DNA from: Caballeronia sp. Lep1P3
GTDB taxonomy: Bacteria > Pseudomonadota > Gammaproteobacteria > Burkholderiales > Burkholderiaceae
Reading direction: 5' to 3'
DNA: 64,000 nt
Assembly: GCF_022879595.1 (NCBI RefSeq)
Contig: NZ_CP084266.1
Span: forward strand, 310,001-374,000
Part shown: positions 40,045 through 51,323 of the stretch, piece by piece
Layout: the number at the start of each line of letters is the position of its first letter
How positions within the stretch are numbered: position 1 is the stretch's first letter
Notes under the pieces: generated by a model
Seen by the model: the letters and a program-made list of their open reading frames with translations, nothing else
Databases searched by the model: none
Told to the model about the DNA's origin: nothing
Translations under genes and position numbers: made by a program

Positions 40045-40088
40045 AACATGCGGTGAACCGTTCCATTGCGCATGGCGCAGGAGTCACC

Positions 40089-41758
<1,670 letters not shown>

Positions 41759-41762
<4 letters not shown>

Positions 41763-42979
41763 AGAAGCTCTGGCTCAATTGCCATGCGGCGACGATGGCC
41801 GGCGGCCAATACGCGATCATCGAAGACGCGGCGATTCTGACGGACGGCGCGCGCATCGCGTGGATCGGCGCGCGCGCAGACGCGCCGCGTGCGTGCGACG
41901 GCGTACGCATCGACCTGGAAGGCGCGTGGGTGACGCCCGGTCTGATCGACTGCCACACGCATCTCGTGTTCGGCGGCGATCGCAGCGGCGAGTTCGAAGC
42001 GCGTCTGCAAGGCGCGAGCTACGCGGACATCGCGGCGCGCGGCGGCGGCATCGCGAGCACGGTCCGCGCGACGCGCGAAGCGAGCGAAGACGCGCTGTTC
42101 GAGGCTGCGAAAACGCGCGCGCTCGGCTTGCTGCGCGAAGGCGTGACGACGGTCGAAATCAAATCGGGCTACGGCCTCGACCTTCCCAACGAACGCAAGA
42201 TGCTGCGCGTGGCGCGACGTCTCGCCGACGCGCTGCCGCTCACCGTGCGCGCAACCTGTCTCGCGGCGCACGCGCTGCCGCCCGAATACGCGGACCGCGC
42301 CGACGATTACATCGCTCATGTTTGCGACAACATGCTGCCCGCGCTGGTTGCGGAAAATCTCGTCGATGCCGTCGATGCCTTTTGCGAGCATCTCGCGTTC
42401 TCGCCGCAACAGGTCGAGCGTGTGTTTCGGACGGCGCGCGAACTCGGCGTGCCCGTGAAACTGCACGCGGAGCAGTTGTCGTCGCTGCATGGATCGGCGC
42501 TGGCGGCGCGTTATCGGGCGCTGTCGGCGGATCATCTCGAATACATGACCGAGGACGACGCCATCGCGATGGCGCGCGCCGGTACGGTCGCCGTGCTGCT
42601 GCCCGGCGCGTTCTATCTGTTGCGCGAAACGCAACTTCCGCCGATCGACGCGCTGCGTCGGCACGGCGTTGCGATGGCGCTCGCGAGCGATCTGAATCCC
42701 GGCACGTCGCCGGCGTTGTCGCTGCGGCTGATGCTGAACATGGGCTGCACGCTGTTTCGCCTCACGCCGGAGGAAGCACTGGCCGGCGTGACGATTCATG
42801 CGGCGAGCGCGCTCGGCCTCTCCGAGACGCACGGATCGCTCGAAGCGGGCAAGGTAGCGGATTTCGTCGCGTGGCGTATCGGCCGGCCGGCCGAACTTGC
42901 CTATTGGCTGGGCGGGGCGCTGCCGAATCGCGTGGTGCGCGGCGGCGAAGTTATCGCGCCCGAATCCTTCGCCCGATAA
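41759..42979 (+). CDS. hutI: imidazolonepropionase
   Basis: This 406-residue amidohydrolase opens imidazolonepropionate to formiminoglutamate, the third step of histidine degradation. The metal motif [17 protein letters not shown], the substrate segment [14 protein letters not shown] and SDLNPGTSP are all present. The start overlaps the hutU stop (ATGA), so the pair is co-translated. The next pathway enzymes (HutG or HutF) are not in this window. Confidence 0.96.
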
Positions 42980-42981
42980 AA

Positions 42982-43012
42982 CAACGCCTCGCCCGAGACG
43001 GACGAGGCGTTG
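42982..43012 (-). terminator. terminator of the GlsB-like gene, near hutI end
   Basis: The 10-bp perfect stem CAACGCCTCG/CGAGGCGTTG has a T-run (TTTTA) only on the minus strand, so it mainly ends the GlsB/YeaQ-like transcript; it may also help end hutUI. Confidence 0.75.
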
Positions 43013-43033
43013 GCTACGCCAGTGCACGCGGCG

Positions 43034-43288
43034 TCATGTGCGGCGACCGCGAATCATCCCATAGATGACGAGCAGGATGATCGCGCCGATCACCGAGGCG
43101 ATCCATCCCGCAGGCTGTCCTGGCTGATACCAGCCGAGCGCCCGACCGACATATCCGGCGATCAGCGAGCCGGCAATGCCGAGGATGATGGTCATGATCC
43201 AGCCCATGCTGTCGTCGCCGGGCTTGATGGCGCGCGCAATCAGACCGACGACCAGTCCGACGATCAAAGTACCGATGAATGCAAGCAT
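43034..43288 (-). CDS. GlsB/YeaQ/YmgE family stress-response membrane protein
   Basis: This 84-residue very hydrophobic protein has three predicted helices and Gly-rich turns (GLIARAIKPGDDSMGW, GIAGSLIAGYVGRALGW), the pattern of the transglycosylase-associated GlsB/YeaQ family. These small inner-membrane proteins are induced by stress. The ATG at 43288 follows AAGGAGCAACCGC, a strong ribosome binding site. Confidence 0.9.
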   Translation of the reverse strand: MLAFIGTLIVGLVVGLIARAIKPGDDSMGWIMTIILGIAGSLIAGYVGRALGWYQPGQPAGWIASVIGAIILLVIYGMIRGRRT

Positions 43289-43509
43289 GCGGTTGCTCCT
43301 TGACTGAGGTTTGCTGCTTCTTGACAAAAAGCGCCCGGGCGTCTCCCGGTTTCTTCAAACTAGCACGGCAGCCAGCGTTTGAGTATGACGCCCGCTGGTG
43401 TCTGCATGGGATCGGCCGTTCGGCCAAAGCGAATAGCACGCGGGGTGCCACCGCATCGCGCAGGGTAGAATTCGTTGCATTGCTTCAGGCACGAACACAC
43501 TGCAACGAT

Positions 43510-43998
43510 ATGACCGACTCCGACTTTCCCTCCACCGAAGACGCAATTCACGAAGATCGCCTCTGGCGCGACGACGGCTGGACCGCTCGCGTCATCAAGA
43601 ACGAAGATGACGACGGCTGGGCCGTCGCGATGATTCAGGCGGGAGAAGCGGAGCCCGCGCTCGTCGGACCGTGGACGATGGGCCGCGACAAGAAGAATCC
43701 GAAGCCGCTCGATTCCGCCGCGTTCCGCACGCTGGTGAAGACGGCGTCCGAGGTATTGCGCCGTCACGAGCAGCAGCGCCACGCGATGTTGCACAAGAAC
43801 GTGACCATCGACGTGCGCGGCGAGGAAGTGACGGTGACGCTGGACATCGTCCCGAGCGACGACGATCCCTACGCCGATCTCAAGGCAGTCGATGCATTCG
43901 GCACGCAACTGGCGCATGTGCGCGTGTCGCCGGCATTCAAGCTCAACAAGGCGAGCGCCGAGCGATGGGCGGAGAACGACTTCACGAAGCCGAATTGA
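43510..43998 (+). CDS. conserved hypothetical protein
   Basis: This 162-residue acidic soluble protein contains a tryptophan-rich N-terminal half (RLWRDDGWTARVIKNEDDDGWAVAM) and a C-terminal beta-rich part (KNVTIDVRGEEVTVTLDIVPSDDDPYADL). I do not recognise a characterised family. Codon use is normal. It is a single gene ended by a shared terminator. Confidence 0.7.
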   Translation: MTDSDFPSTEDAIHEDRLWRDDGWTARVIKNEDDDGWAVAMIQAGEAEPALVGPWTMGRDKKNPKPLDSAAFRTLVKTASEVLRRHEQQRHAMLHKNVTIDVRGEEVTVTLDIVPSDDDPYADLKAVDAFGTQLAHVRVSPAFKLNKASAERWAENDFTKPN

Positions 43999-44043
43999 AC
44001 GTAGCGCGCGTATCGCTTGCGCATACCGCGCTCGTCAATGAAA

Positions 44044-44072
44044 AAATGCCGTCGCTCAAAGCGACGGCATTT
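44044..44072. terminator. bidirectional terminator
   Basis: The 12-bp stem AAATGCCGTCGC/GCGACGGCATTT has a 5-base loop and T-runs on both sides, between the convergent hypothetical gene and the DUF937-OmpA gene. Confidence 0.9.
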
Positions 44073-44097
44073 CTTATTGCAGACCGTAACGCTGGAC

Positions 44098-45957
44098 TTA
44101 TTTGACGACGAACTCGATCCGACGGTTCGCGAAGCGGCCGCTGGCGGTTTCGTTATCGGCGACAGGATTGGCATCGCCGTAGCCCATTGCGGTGAGCGAT
44201 TGCGGCGGCACGCCATTCTTCACCAGATACGAGCGAACCGCTTGCGCGCGTTCCCGCGACATTTCCAGCTTGGCGGGCGGCGCGCCTACGCCGTCCGAAT
44301 AGCCGGCCACTTCCAGCTTCACCATCGACCCCTTCGCTGCGCAGTTCTTGAGCAGTTGCGCGGTGTCCTGAAGCGTGTCGAATGCGCCTTCAGGCACGGT
44401 GGCGCTCGAGCGGCCGAAGTTGACCACCTGGAGGTCGAGCACTTTGGTGAGCTTGTCGCCGGCGCAGGAATCGTCGGTGGCGAGCAGCGACTTCATCGCG
44501 CTTCGAAACGATTGCGTTGCCGTGGCGACGGCGCTTTCGACATCGAACGAACTGACCTGGAACATGCCGCCGAGCGAGTTCTTGAGGCGCTCCGTCCAGC
44601 CGAGCTTGGCGTCGGCGGCGGCGCCGCTCAGTTCCACGTTCGACCCGTTGATCTTGGCTTCGGCGCCCGGCACGGCCATCAGCGGCGTCAGGTCTTTCAT
44701 TCGCGCGAGCCACGTCGCATGACGCGTCCCGGGAACGACGGATACGTTCGCGCTGTAATCCTTGCCGAAGCGGTGCTCCAGCGCGTCGACCAATTGCTGC
44801 TTTTCGGCGTCTGTGCCGACCGTCGCCTGTACGGACGGAACGCCCGCCTGGTCGACGCTGAACAGCAGTTGAGCTTCTTTACCGCTCGCAGCCGGCGCGC
44901 TCGCCGAGTTGCTGACCGGGATGTTCGCCGCAGCGGGCGCAGCCGATGCCGGAGCGGTGACTGCAGCGGGCGTCGAGGCCGTATCGTCGACGCCGGGCAG
45001 TTGTGCCGGGCTATCCGACGCGGGCGCTGCGGCAGTCGCAACCGGCGCCGAACTCGCGTCCGACGCGATATCGACGCTGTTCTTATGCGTGAAGCCGCGG
45101 TAGTAGACGAGCGCGAGCACCGCGGCAAGCACCGCGAAAAGCAGCCACACGCCCTTGTTGGAGCGCTTTGGCGCGGGCTTTCGCACGGGGGCGCGCAAGG
45201 TCTGGGGCGCCGGCGTATGGGCTGCGGGCGGTTGCGGGGCGGCCGCTGGCGGCGGAGGCGGCGGGGGCGGTGGCGCGAGCGGCGCGGTGCTGCGCTGCAT
45301 GGCAGCCGGAACATGGCCCACGCCGGGCAGCGCGGCAGTGGCGGATTCATCGGCGACATCGAGCGTGGAACCAACCGCGTCGAGCCGTGCGCCGATGCCG
45401 CTCACGAAGCCTTCGACGTTACCCAGACCGATTGCCCCCGCGACGGCAGGCGAGAGCGACGCGCCGATTTCGGGCGTCTGACTGCGCAGCAAGCCCGGCA
45501 GTTGCAGCAGGGTTGCCTGCGAGAGCAGAAAGTGATGCTTGAGGATGCCGAACAGAACGGCGGACAGCATGCCCGCAAGCGCCGACGTTGCCTGAACCGG
45601 AACGCCCGTCTCGGCGGAAACGGCGTCCGTCAAGGCGTCGATGCGCTGGCCGGTTGCGCGCGACGCGAGCACATGGCCCGACGTTTCCAGGTGCTTGAGT
45701 CCCGCCGTCGTGGTGATGACGTTGCGCAGCTGCTCGGCCACGAAAGCATTCGCGTCCGGCGACATGATGGCGGAATACACGGAGCGCGCGCCGTCCGCGA
45801 GCGTCGAGCGGTCCATGAGCGAGGCAACGAGACCCGGTGCGGTGCGCGCGGCGAGATGCTGCACGATCTGGGCAGGAATGCCGAACTTTTGCGAAAGCTG
45901 TTCCGCGATCTCGTTCGAGATCGTGTTCTTCACCATTTGAACCAGATTGATACTCAT
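44098..45957 (-). CDS. DUF937-OmpA fusion protein
   Basis: This 619-residue protein joins an N-terminal DUF937-like helical domain (about 1-190), a proline-rich run of nine Pro (about 225-240), one transmembrane helix (about 265-285, KGVWLLFAVLAAVLALVYY), an Ala/Ser/Pro-rich spacer, a BON-like stretch and a C-terminal OmpA domain (VEVAGYSDG-like, SRERAQAVRSYLVKNG, NRRIEFVVK). The N-part would be cytosolic and the OmpA part periplasmic, bound to peptidoglycan. The Met at 45957 starts the DUF937 domain. Function is unknown. Confidence 0.83.
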   Translation of the reverse strand: MSINLVQMVKNTISNEIAEQLSQKFGIPAQIVQHLAARTAPGLVASLMDRSTLADGARSVYSAIMSPDANAFVAEQLRNVITTTAGLKHLETSGHVLASRATGQRIDALTDAVSAETGVPVQATSALAGMLSAVLFGILKHHFLLSQATLLQLPGLLRSQTPEIGASLSPAVAGAIGLGNVEGFVSGIGARLDAVGSTLDVADESATAALPGVGHVPAAMQRSTAPLAPPPPPPPPPAAAPQPPAAHTPAPQTLRAPVRKPAPKRSNKGVWLLFAVLAAVLALVYYRGFTHKNSVDIASDASSAPVATAAAPASDSPAQLPGVDDTASTPAAVTAPASAAPAAANIPVSNSASAPAASGKEAQLLFSVDQAGVPSVQATVGTDAEKQQLVDALEHRFGKDYSANVSVVPGTRHATWLARMKDLTPLMAVPGAEAKINGSNVELSGAAADAKLGWTERLKNSLGGMFQVSSFDVESAVATATQSFRSAMKSLLATDDSCAGDKLTKVLDLQVVNFGRSSATVPEGAFDTLQDTAQLLKNCAAKGSMVKLEVAGYSDGVGAPPAKLEMSRERAQAVRSYLVKNGVPPQSLTAMGYGDANPVADNETASGRFANRRIEFVVK

Positions 45958-46119
45958 CGACTGCCTATCCTTTTCCTGTGACGCCGAGCGCGGGCGCAAT
46001 GACGCGTGCATTCTATATGTGCAGGTATCCTGAAAATTTCGCGGGATACTTATTTACAGAACTGGCGTGGATACACCACTCGGTTGAAGATTGTCGTGCA
46101 GCTGCTTGACAGCGCGCCG

Positions 46120-46353
46120 TCATTGCGGGCGCGCGGAACTATCCGAGAATATCTGGATGAACCGCCGCGCTGCAAGCCGAAGCCACGATCCGAGCGCCGC
46201 TTCCTCAACGTCGCGCGCGCCCTTTTCAAGCGGTGAAACACCGAAGGTCGCGCCGACGAACTTGCGATACGATGCGTCGAGCGGCGACGTCCAGTGGCAG
46301 GCGCGGCAATCGTGCTTCGCGCAGGAATTGCAGGGAGGTTGATCGCGATACAT
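46120..46353 (-). CDS. small cysteine-rich protein
   Basis: This 77-residue protein carries a CxxC-x4-CxxC motif at residues 8-19 (Cys8, 11, 16, 19) followed by His20, which could bind zinc or an iron-sulphur cluster. The rest is a helical region ending in IQIFSDSSARPQ. The ATG at 46353 has AGGA nine bases before it and the codon third positions are GC-rich, so I judge it real. I do not recognise the family. Confidence 0.6.
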   Translation of the reverse strand: MYRDQPPCNSCAKHDCRACHWTSPLDASYRKFVGATFGVSPLEKGARDVEEAALGSWLRLAARRFIQIFSDSSARPQ

Positions 46354-46510
46354 GGCGGGTCCTGGTTCGAGTACCCGAGCATGATGTGGGTTTTTGTAAC
46401 GCCTGACGATCAGACGGTTCTGATTGGTGTCTGAGATTTGCTGAGTAAACGGGCAGAAACGACTCGGATAGCCAATTGGCAGATGCCAACGCAAAGACAG
46501 GAGATAAAAC

Positions 46511-46807
46511 GTGCACTACCTGCTGATCTACGAACTGTGCGCCGATTATGTGGATCGCCGGGCGCAGTTCCGAGACGCGCATCTGAAGCTCGCGTGGGAA
46601 GCCGTCGAGCGCGGCGAGATCGTGCTGGCCGGCGCGCTCGATTCCCCCGCCGACCGCGCCATGCTGCTCTTCGAGAGCGATTCTCCGGCGACGGCCGAGG
46701 CGTTCGCGCGCAACGATCCCTATGTGAGGAACGGGCTCGTCGAGCGCTGGGAAGTTCGCAAGTGGAATACGGTGGTCGGCGAGAACGCGGCCACGCCGGT
46801 TCGCTAG
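46511..46807 (+). CDS. YciI-like protein
   Basis: This 98-residue single-domain protein of the YciI/dimeric ferredoxin-like fold begins HYLLIYELCADYVDRRAQFRDAHLKLAWEAVERGEI and contains LAGALDSPADRAMLLFE, the family core with the conserved His24 region. The role of these proteins is mostly unknown. It starts with GTG at 46511 behind CAGGAGA. It is convergent with the LysR gene. Confidence 0.88.
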   Translation: MHYLLIYELCADYVDRRAQFRDAHLKLAWEAVERGEIVLAGALDSPADRAMLLFESDSPATAEAFARNDPYVRNGLVERWEVRKWNTVVGENAATPVR

Positions 46808-46820
46808 CGCGGCCGCCGCG

Positions 46821-47804
46821 TCAGGCGTCGGCGGTTTCGGCGGAATGCTCGTCGTCGGAACGCCGCCGCGCCGCGCGATACAGCGTCGTGAGCGTATCGT
46901 CCATTCGTTGCGAGCGCTCGAACAATTGCGCGAGCCAGTCGACGAAAACCGAAACACGCGGCGTCGCCTGACGGCTCTTCAGAAACGCGACCGAAACCTT
47001 CATCGGCGGCGATTTGCACTGCGGCAGCACTTCGCGCAGTTGCCCCGAGCGCAAGTACGGTTGAGCCGCGATGCGCAGCGGCTGAATCAGCCCGAGACCT
47101 TCCAATCCGCAGGCGAGATAAGCGTGTTCGTCGGCCACTTGCACGAAGCCGCGCATGCGGACGCTGTGCGGCTTGCCATCGACGTCGAATTCGAAATCGG
47201 CGGGGCGTCCGCTTTTCTCCGGCACGCAATTCACCGCGACGTGCCGCGCGAGGTCGTCGAGGTGCGCGGGCGTGCCGTGCTTCGCCAGATAAGCGGGGCT
47301 CGCGCACGTCACCTGTTCGAGCATGCCGAGCCGCCGCGCGATCAGCCCGGAATCGGGCAGTTCGCCGAGCTGCACGCTGCAATCGACGCCTTCGCCGACC
47401 AAATCCACGTTGCGAATGCCGATGCCGAGCGACAGCTCGATGTGCGGATGGCGCGCATGAAACTCCGGCAGCGCGGGCACGACGATGGACGTCGCGACCG
47501 TATCCGGCATCTCCACGCGCAGGCGTCCGCGCAGCCGCTCCTCGCCCGCGCCGAAGCCGGATTCGAGTTCGTCGATATCGGCGAGAATCTGCGCGCAGCG
47601 CTCGTAGTAGGCCGCGCCGTCGACAGTCAGGTTCAGGCGCCGCGTCGTGCGTGCGAGCAGTTGCACGCCGACGAGCGCTTCGAGTTGTTGCACGGTCGTC
47701 GAAACGCTCGCGCGCGGCATGCCGAGCGATTCGGCTGCGCGCGTGAAGCTGTTCGTATCGACGACACGCGTGAAGACACGCATGGCATGGACGCGATCGA
47801 TCAC
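46821..47804 (-). CDS. LysR-family transcriptional regulator
   Basis: This 327-residue regulator has an N-terminal HTH (MRVFTRVVDTNSFTRAAESLGMPRASVSTTVQQLE) and an effector-binding domain of the CrgA-like subgroup. It starts with GTG at 47804, preceded by AAGGA. The target is unknown; the adjacent genes (YciI, MscS-like) are not obvious partners. The C-terminus has an Arg/Asp-rich tail beyond the usual end. Confidence 0.9.
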   Translation of the reverse strand: MIDRVHAMRVFTRVVDTNSFTRAAESLGMPRASVSTTVQQLEALVGVQLLARTTRRLNLTVDGAAYYERCAQILADIDELESGFGAGEERLRGRLRVEMPDTVATSIVVPALPEFHARHPHIELSLGIGIRNVDLVGEGVDCSVQLGELPDSGLIARRLGMLEQVTCASPAYLAKHGTPAHLDDLARHVAVNCVPEKSGRPADFEFDVDGKPHSVRMRGFVQVADEHAYLACGLEGLGLIQPLRIAAQPYLRSGQLREVLPQCKSPPMKVSVAFLKSRQATPRVSVFVDWLAQLFERSQRMDDTLTTLYRAARRRSDDEHSAETADA

Positions 47805-47937
47805 GATGAGTTTTCCTTATTGCCGATGATGGGCGATGCGACACGGGCGCACCGGCGATGACATCATCGTAAGGATCGCGTGGTCCCGCGTGAATACACA
47901 AAAATCGACGATTCTTGCCTGATTCTTCTCGCCGCAA

Positions 47938-49203
47938 TCAGAGTGTCGGCATTTCGCCGCGCAGCCGCCCCGCGACGCCGGCGAAATCCGTGCCCGACGG
48001 CGCCTGATAGAGCCGCAGACCCATCTCCGGAAGGATCGAGAGCAGATGGTCGAAGACGTCGCCCTGAATGCGCTCGTACTGCGTCCAGGCGGTCGTCGCG
48101 GTGAAGCAGTAGACCTCGACCGGAATGCCTTGCGATTCCGGTTCCATCATGCGGACCATGATCGCCATGTCCTGCCGGATCTCCGGATGATGCTGCAGAT
48201 ACGCAAGCCCATACGCGCGAAACGTGCCGATGTTCGTGAGCCGCCGCCGGTTCGCGGGCTCGGCCGCCAGTTCGCCGAGATTGCGGTTCGCCTGCGCGAC
48301 TTCCGTCTGCTTCTGTTGCAGATAATCGTGCAGAAGACGGAAGCGCATCATGCGTTCGGTTTCGTCGTCGGTCAGAAAGCGCACGCATTGCGCGTCGATG
48401 CGCATCGTCCGCTTGATGCGCCTGCCGCCCGATTCGAACATGTGCCGATAGTTTCGATAGCTTTCCGAGAAGAGCTTGTAGGTCGGCACGGTCGTCACCG
48501 TGTTGTCCCAGTTCTGCACTTTGACCGTATGCAGCGCGATGTCCTTCACGGCGCCGTCGGCGAGCGCCTGCGGCATCTCGATCCAGTCGCCGATGCGCAG
48601 CATGTCGTTCGACGTGAGTTGCGTGCTCGCGACGAGCGAGAGCAGCGTGTCCTTGAACACGAGCAGCAGCACGGCGGAAAGCGCGCCCAGGCCCGAAAGC
48701 ATCCAGAGCGGCGAACGGTTGATGAGGATCGACAGGACGAGCACGGAGCAGATCAGCGCGAGCGCGAGCTTGCCGATCTGTATGTAGCCTTTGATCGAGC
48801 GCGTCTGCGCTTGCTTGCTCGCGGCGTAGACGTCCTGCCATGCGGAGAGCGCGCTGCCCGCCGCGAGAAACACGCAGACCCACGCGCAGCCGTGCGCGAC
48901 GCGCTCCACGACCGTCGCCCAGCGCCCGATGTGCGGCACTTCGCCGATGCCGAGCGCGACGACGGCGAAGGGCGCCGCGTACCAGAGCCGGTGATAGGCG
49001 CGATGCCGGTTGAACGCCTGATCCCACGCGGAATGCCCGGCGAGCACCAGCAGCCGGTGCGCGATTTTGAGCAGCACGCGCGCGATCACCCACTGCGCGA
49101 ATTCCGCAAGGACGATGAGCGCGGCGAGTCCCACGAGAAATTGCGCCCACGGCTGAGTGGGAAGATGCTGTGCAAGCGTATCAGGAAGAAAGTCCAGGTT
49201 CAT
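47938..49203 (-). CDS. mechanosensitive channel, MscS/YbdG family
   Basis: This 421-residue inner-membrane protein has about five helices. The last (SALLGALSAVLLLVFKDTLLSLVAS-like region) lines the pore. It is followed by the MscS beta domain (LRIGDWIEMPQALADGAVKDIALHTVKVQNWDNTVTTVPTY). The larger C-terminal domain fits the YbdG subgroup, a small-conductance osmotic valve. The Met at 49203 was preferred to an extension to 49272. It is divergent from the RpiR regulator. Confidence 0.9.
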   Translation of the reverse strand: MNLDFLPDTLAQHLPTQPWAQFLVGLAALIVLAEFAQWVIARVLLKIAHRLLVLAGHSAWDQAFNRHRAYHRLWYAAPFAVVALGIGEVPHIGRWATVVERVAHGCAWVCVFLAAGSALSAWQDVYAASKQAQTRSIKGYIQIGKLALALICSVLVLSILINRSPLWMLSGLGALSAVLLLVFKDTLLSLVASTQLTSNDMLRIGDWIEMPQALADGAVKDIALHTVKVQNWDNTVTTVPTYKLFSESYRNYRHMFESGGRRIKRTMRIDAQCVRFLTDDETERMMRFRLLHDYLQQKQTEVAQANRNLGELAAEPANRRRLTNIGTFRAYGLAYLQHHPEIRQDMAIMVRMMEPESQGIPVEVYCFTATTAWTQYERIQGDVFDHLLSILPEMGLRLYQAPSGTDFAGVAGRLRGEMPTL

Positions 49204-49395
49204 GCGTGAGCGGCAAAGTAAAGGGCGGCCCTCGAAAGACGGGCGTTGCGTATTGTGCAATGAACGCGCCACGCATCGTTCGGAAGCGTAGCGTGTGTTA
49301 TCGAAAACCCGAGGTCGATGAAAATCAATTTTTTTCGGCGACGGTTTTGGGTAAGGATACTTTCATCGCGACCCTCCGAGAGCGCGCCATCGCGT

Positions 49396-50364
49396 ATGTC
49401 CCGCCGTTCGCCGGTTCCTCCGCCAGCAAGCGCCGACGAGTTCATCTCGGCGCGCATCGCCGCTGCCATGCCCACGCTCACGCCGATTCATCAGCGCATG
49501 GGCGCGTTCGTGCTGGCCAATCTCTTTCGCTCGGCCACCATGCGTATCGACGAGTTCGCGGCCGCCGCGGGCGCGTCGATCGCCACCGCGAACCGCTTCG
49601 CGCGCGCGCTCGGCTTCTCGGGCTATCCAGCGTTTCGCGACGCGCTCGTGCGCGGCTTCGAGGCGACCATCGCGCCGGTCGAACGCTTGCGCTCGTCGCG
49701 CGAGACGCCCGCGACCGCCGCCGATGTCTTCGAGGCGTCGCTCGCGCAGGCGGCGGCCAACGTGCGGCTCGCGCAGACATCCGCCGATGCCGCGAAAGCC
49801 GAGGCGCTCGTCGATGCCATTCTCGATGCGCGGCGCGTCTTCGTCATCGGCTACGGCGCGAGCGCGTATCTCGCCGGTCTGCTGGAGCATGGTCTCACGC
49901 CGTATTGCGCGAACGTGCAGTCGCTCGCGCTTCCCGGCGGGCCGTCGCACGCGGCGCGGCGGCTCTTCACCGCGTCGCGCGAGGACGTGCTCGTCGCGAT
50001 AGCCTTTCCCCGCTACGTCGACGACACGCTCGCGCTCGCACGGCAGGCGCGCGAGCATGGCGTGCGTGTCGTCGCGCTGACCGATAGCGGCGCGTCGCCG
50101 CTCGCACGCATCGCGCATCTGGTGCTCGCGATCCACGCCGAACGCAGGCTCGCCGCCAATTGCGATACGGCGGTGCTCGCCGTCATCGAAGCGCTGTGCG
50201 ACGCCGTCGCGCATCGCGCGAAACGCTCGGTCGAAGCGGCTTCGGGCCTCGCCGAATTCGTGCTGCCGTGGCTTGCCGCGCCTTCGCCGCTGAACGGGGC
50301 GCAAGCTGCGCCGCGCACGGCATCCTCGAAACGACAACCTCAAAGGGAGCCGCGCGAAACATGA
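49396..50364 (+). CDS. RpiR/MurR-family transcriptional regulator
   Basis: This 322-residue regulator comprises an N-terminal HTH_6 domain (HQRMGAFVLANLFRSATMRIDEFAAAAGASIATANRFARALGFSGYPAFRDAL) and a C-terminal SIS domain (RRVFVIGYGASAYLAGLLEHGL; AIAFPRYVDDTLALARQAREHGVRVVALTDSGASPLA) that usually binds a phosphosugar or similar ligand. It overlaps the isoaspartyl peptidase start by 4 bases (ATGA), so it is the first gene of the peptide-utilisation operon and probably controls it. The start at 49396 was chosen to exclude an atypical Arg-rich extension. Confidence 0.88.
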   Translation: MSRRSPVPPPASADEFISARIAAAMPTLTPIHQRMGAFVLANLFRSATMRIDEFAAAAGASIATANRFARALGFSGYPAFRDALVRGFEATIAPVERLRSSRETPATAADVFEASLAQAAANVRLAQTSADAAKAEALVDAILDARRVFVIGYGASAYLAGLLEHGLTPYCANVQSLALPGGPSHAARRLFTASREDVLVAIAFPRYVDDTLALARQAREHGVRVVALTDSGASPLARIAHLVLAIHAERRLAANCDTAVLAVIEALCDAVAHRAKRSVEAASGLAEFVLPWLAAPSPLNGAQAAPRTASSKRQPQREPRET

Positions 50365-51323
50365 GCGCCATTCCAGTCATCGCGATTCACGGCGGCGCGG
50401 GCACGATCCTGCGCTCGGCCATGAACACCGAAACCGAAGCGCGCTATCACGCGGCGCTCGCGGACATCCTGCAAGCGGGGCAGCGTCTGCTCGAAAACGG
50501 CGCGGGCGCGCTCGATGCCGTCACCGAGGCCGTGCGCCTGCTCGAAGACTGTCCGCTCTTCAACGCGGGCCACGGCGCGGTGTTCACGGCGGCGGGCACG
50601 CATGAACTCGATGCATCGATCATGGATGGCGCGACGCTCGATGCCGGCGCGATCAGCTGCGTGACGCGCGTGAAAAACCCCGTGCTGGCAGCGCGCCGCG
50701 TGCTCGACGTGAGCGAGCATGTCATGTTCACTGCGGCGGGCGCGGAAGCGTTCGCACAGGCGCAGGGCCTCGAATTCGTGGAGCCGTCGTATTTCCATAC
50801 CGATGCGCGCCATCAGCAATGGTTGAGGGCGCGCGGCAACTCCGGCACGCTGCTCGATCACGATTCCGCCTCGCGCGCGGGCGAGGACGATCCGATCGAT
50901 CCGGCGAAGAAGTTCGGCACGGTCGGCGCCGTCGCGCTCGATGCGAACGGTCATCTCGCGGCGGCGACCTCGACGGGCGGCGTGACCAACAAGCAGCCGG
51001 GGCGCGTGGGCGATGCGCCGCTGGTCGGCGCGGGCTGCTATGCGAACGACGCCACGTGCGCCGTCTCGACCACCGGCACCGGCGAGATGTTCATGCGCAT
51101 GCTCGCGGCTTATGACGTGTCCGCGCAGATGGAATATCGCGGACTCGCGCTCGACGACGCGGCGCGCGAGGTCGTGATGAACAAGCTGCCGCGCATCGAT
51201 GGACGCGGCGGTCTGATCGCCGTCGATGCGAAGGGCAACGTCACGCTGCCGTTCAATACGGAAGGCATGTATCGCGGGTTCGCGCGTGTGGGCGAGCAGG
51301 CGGTCACGGCCATCTACCGATGA
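50361..51323 (+). CDS. iaaA: isoaspartyl peptidase / L-asparaginase (Ntn-hydrolase)
   Basis: This 320-residue Ntn hydrolase is made as a precursor that cleaves itself before Thr187 ([12 protein letters not shown]), giving a catalytic N-terminal Thr. It opens isoaspartyl dipeptides and asparagine. The stretch HGGAGTI at the N-terminus and [24 protein letters not shown] after the nucleophile are typical. It overlaps both its neighbours by 4 bases, and the following genes encode a peptide importer. In E. coli the same order, iaaA-gsiABCD, occurs. Confidence 0.95.
   Translation: MSAIPVIAIHGGAGTILRSAMNTETEARYHAALADILQAGQRLLENGAGALDAVTEAVRLLEDCPLFNAGHGAVFTAAGTHELDASIMDGATLDAGAISCVTRVKNPVLAARRVLDVSEHVMFTAAGAEAFAQAQGLEFVEPSYFHTDARHQQWLRARGNSGTLLDHDSASRAGEDDPIDPAKKFGTVGAVALDANGHLAAATSTGGVTNKQPGRVGDAPLVGAGCYANDATCAVSTTGTGEMFMRMLAAYDVSAQMEYRGLALDDAAREVVMNKLPRIDGRGGLIAVDAKGNVTLPFNTEGMYRGFARVGEQAVTAIYR

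Larger units (their letters stand above)
39771..40088. other. intergenic region upstream of hutU
   Basis: This 318-base stretch contains two HutC operators near its right end. The left half shows short coding-like patches in shifting frames (for example a minus-strand run reading EIEWLAQWDDARIRMPG, about 39808-39860) but no intact gene. It may be the worn remains of a gene; I cannot name it. A TTGACG hexamer at 39992 could be the -35 element of the hutU promoter. Confidence 0.35.

Noticed and set aside
40032..40088. Longer N-terminus for hutU starting with TTG
   Set aside because: This start lies inside the HutC operator; GTG at 40089 has a strong ribosome binding site and gives the family length.
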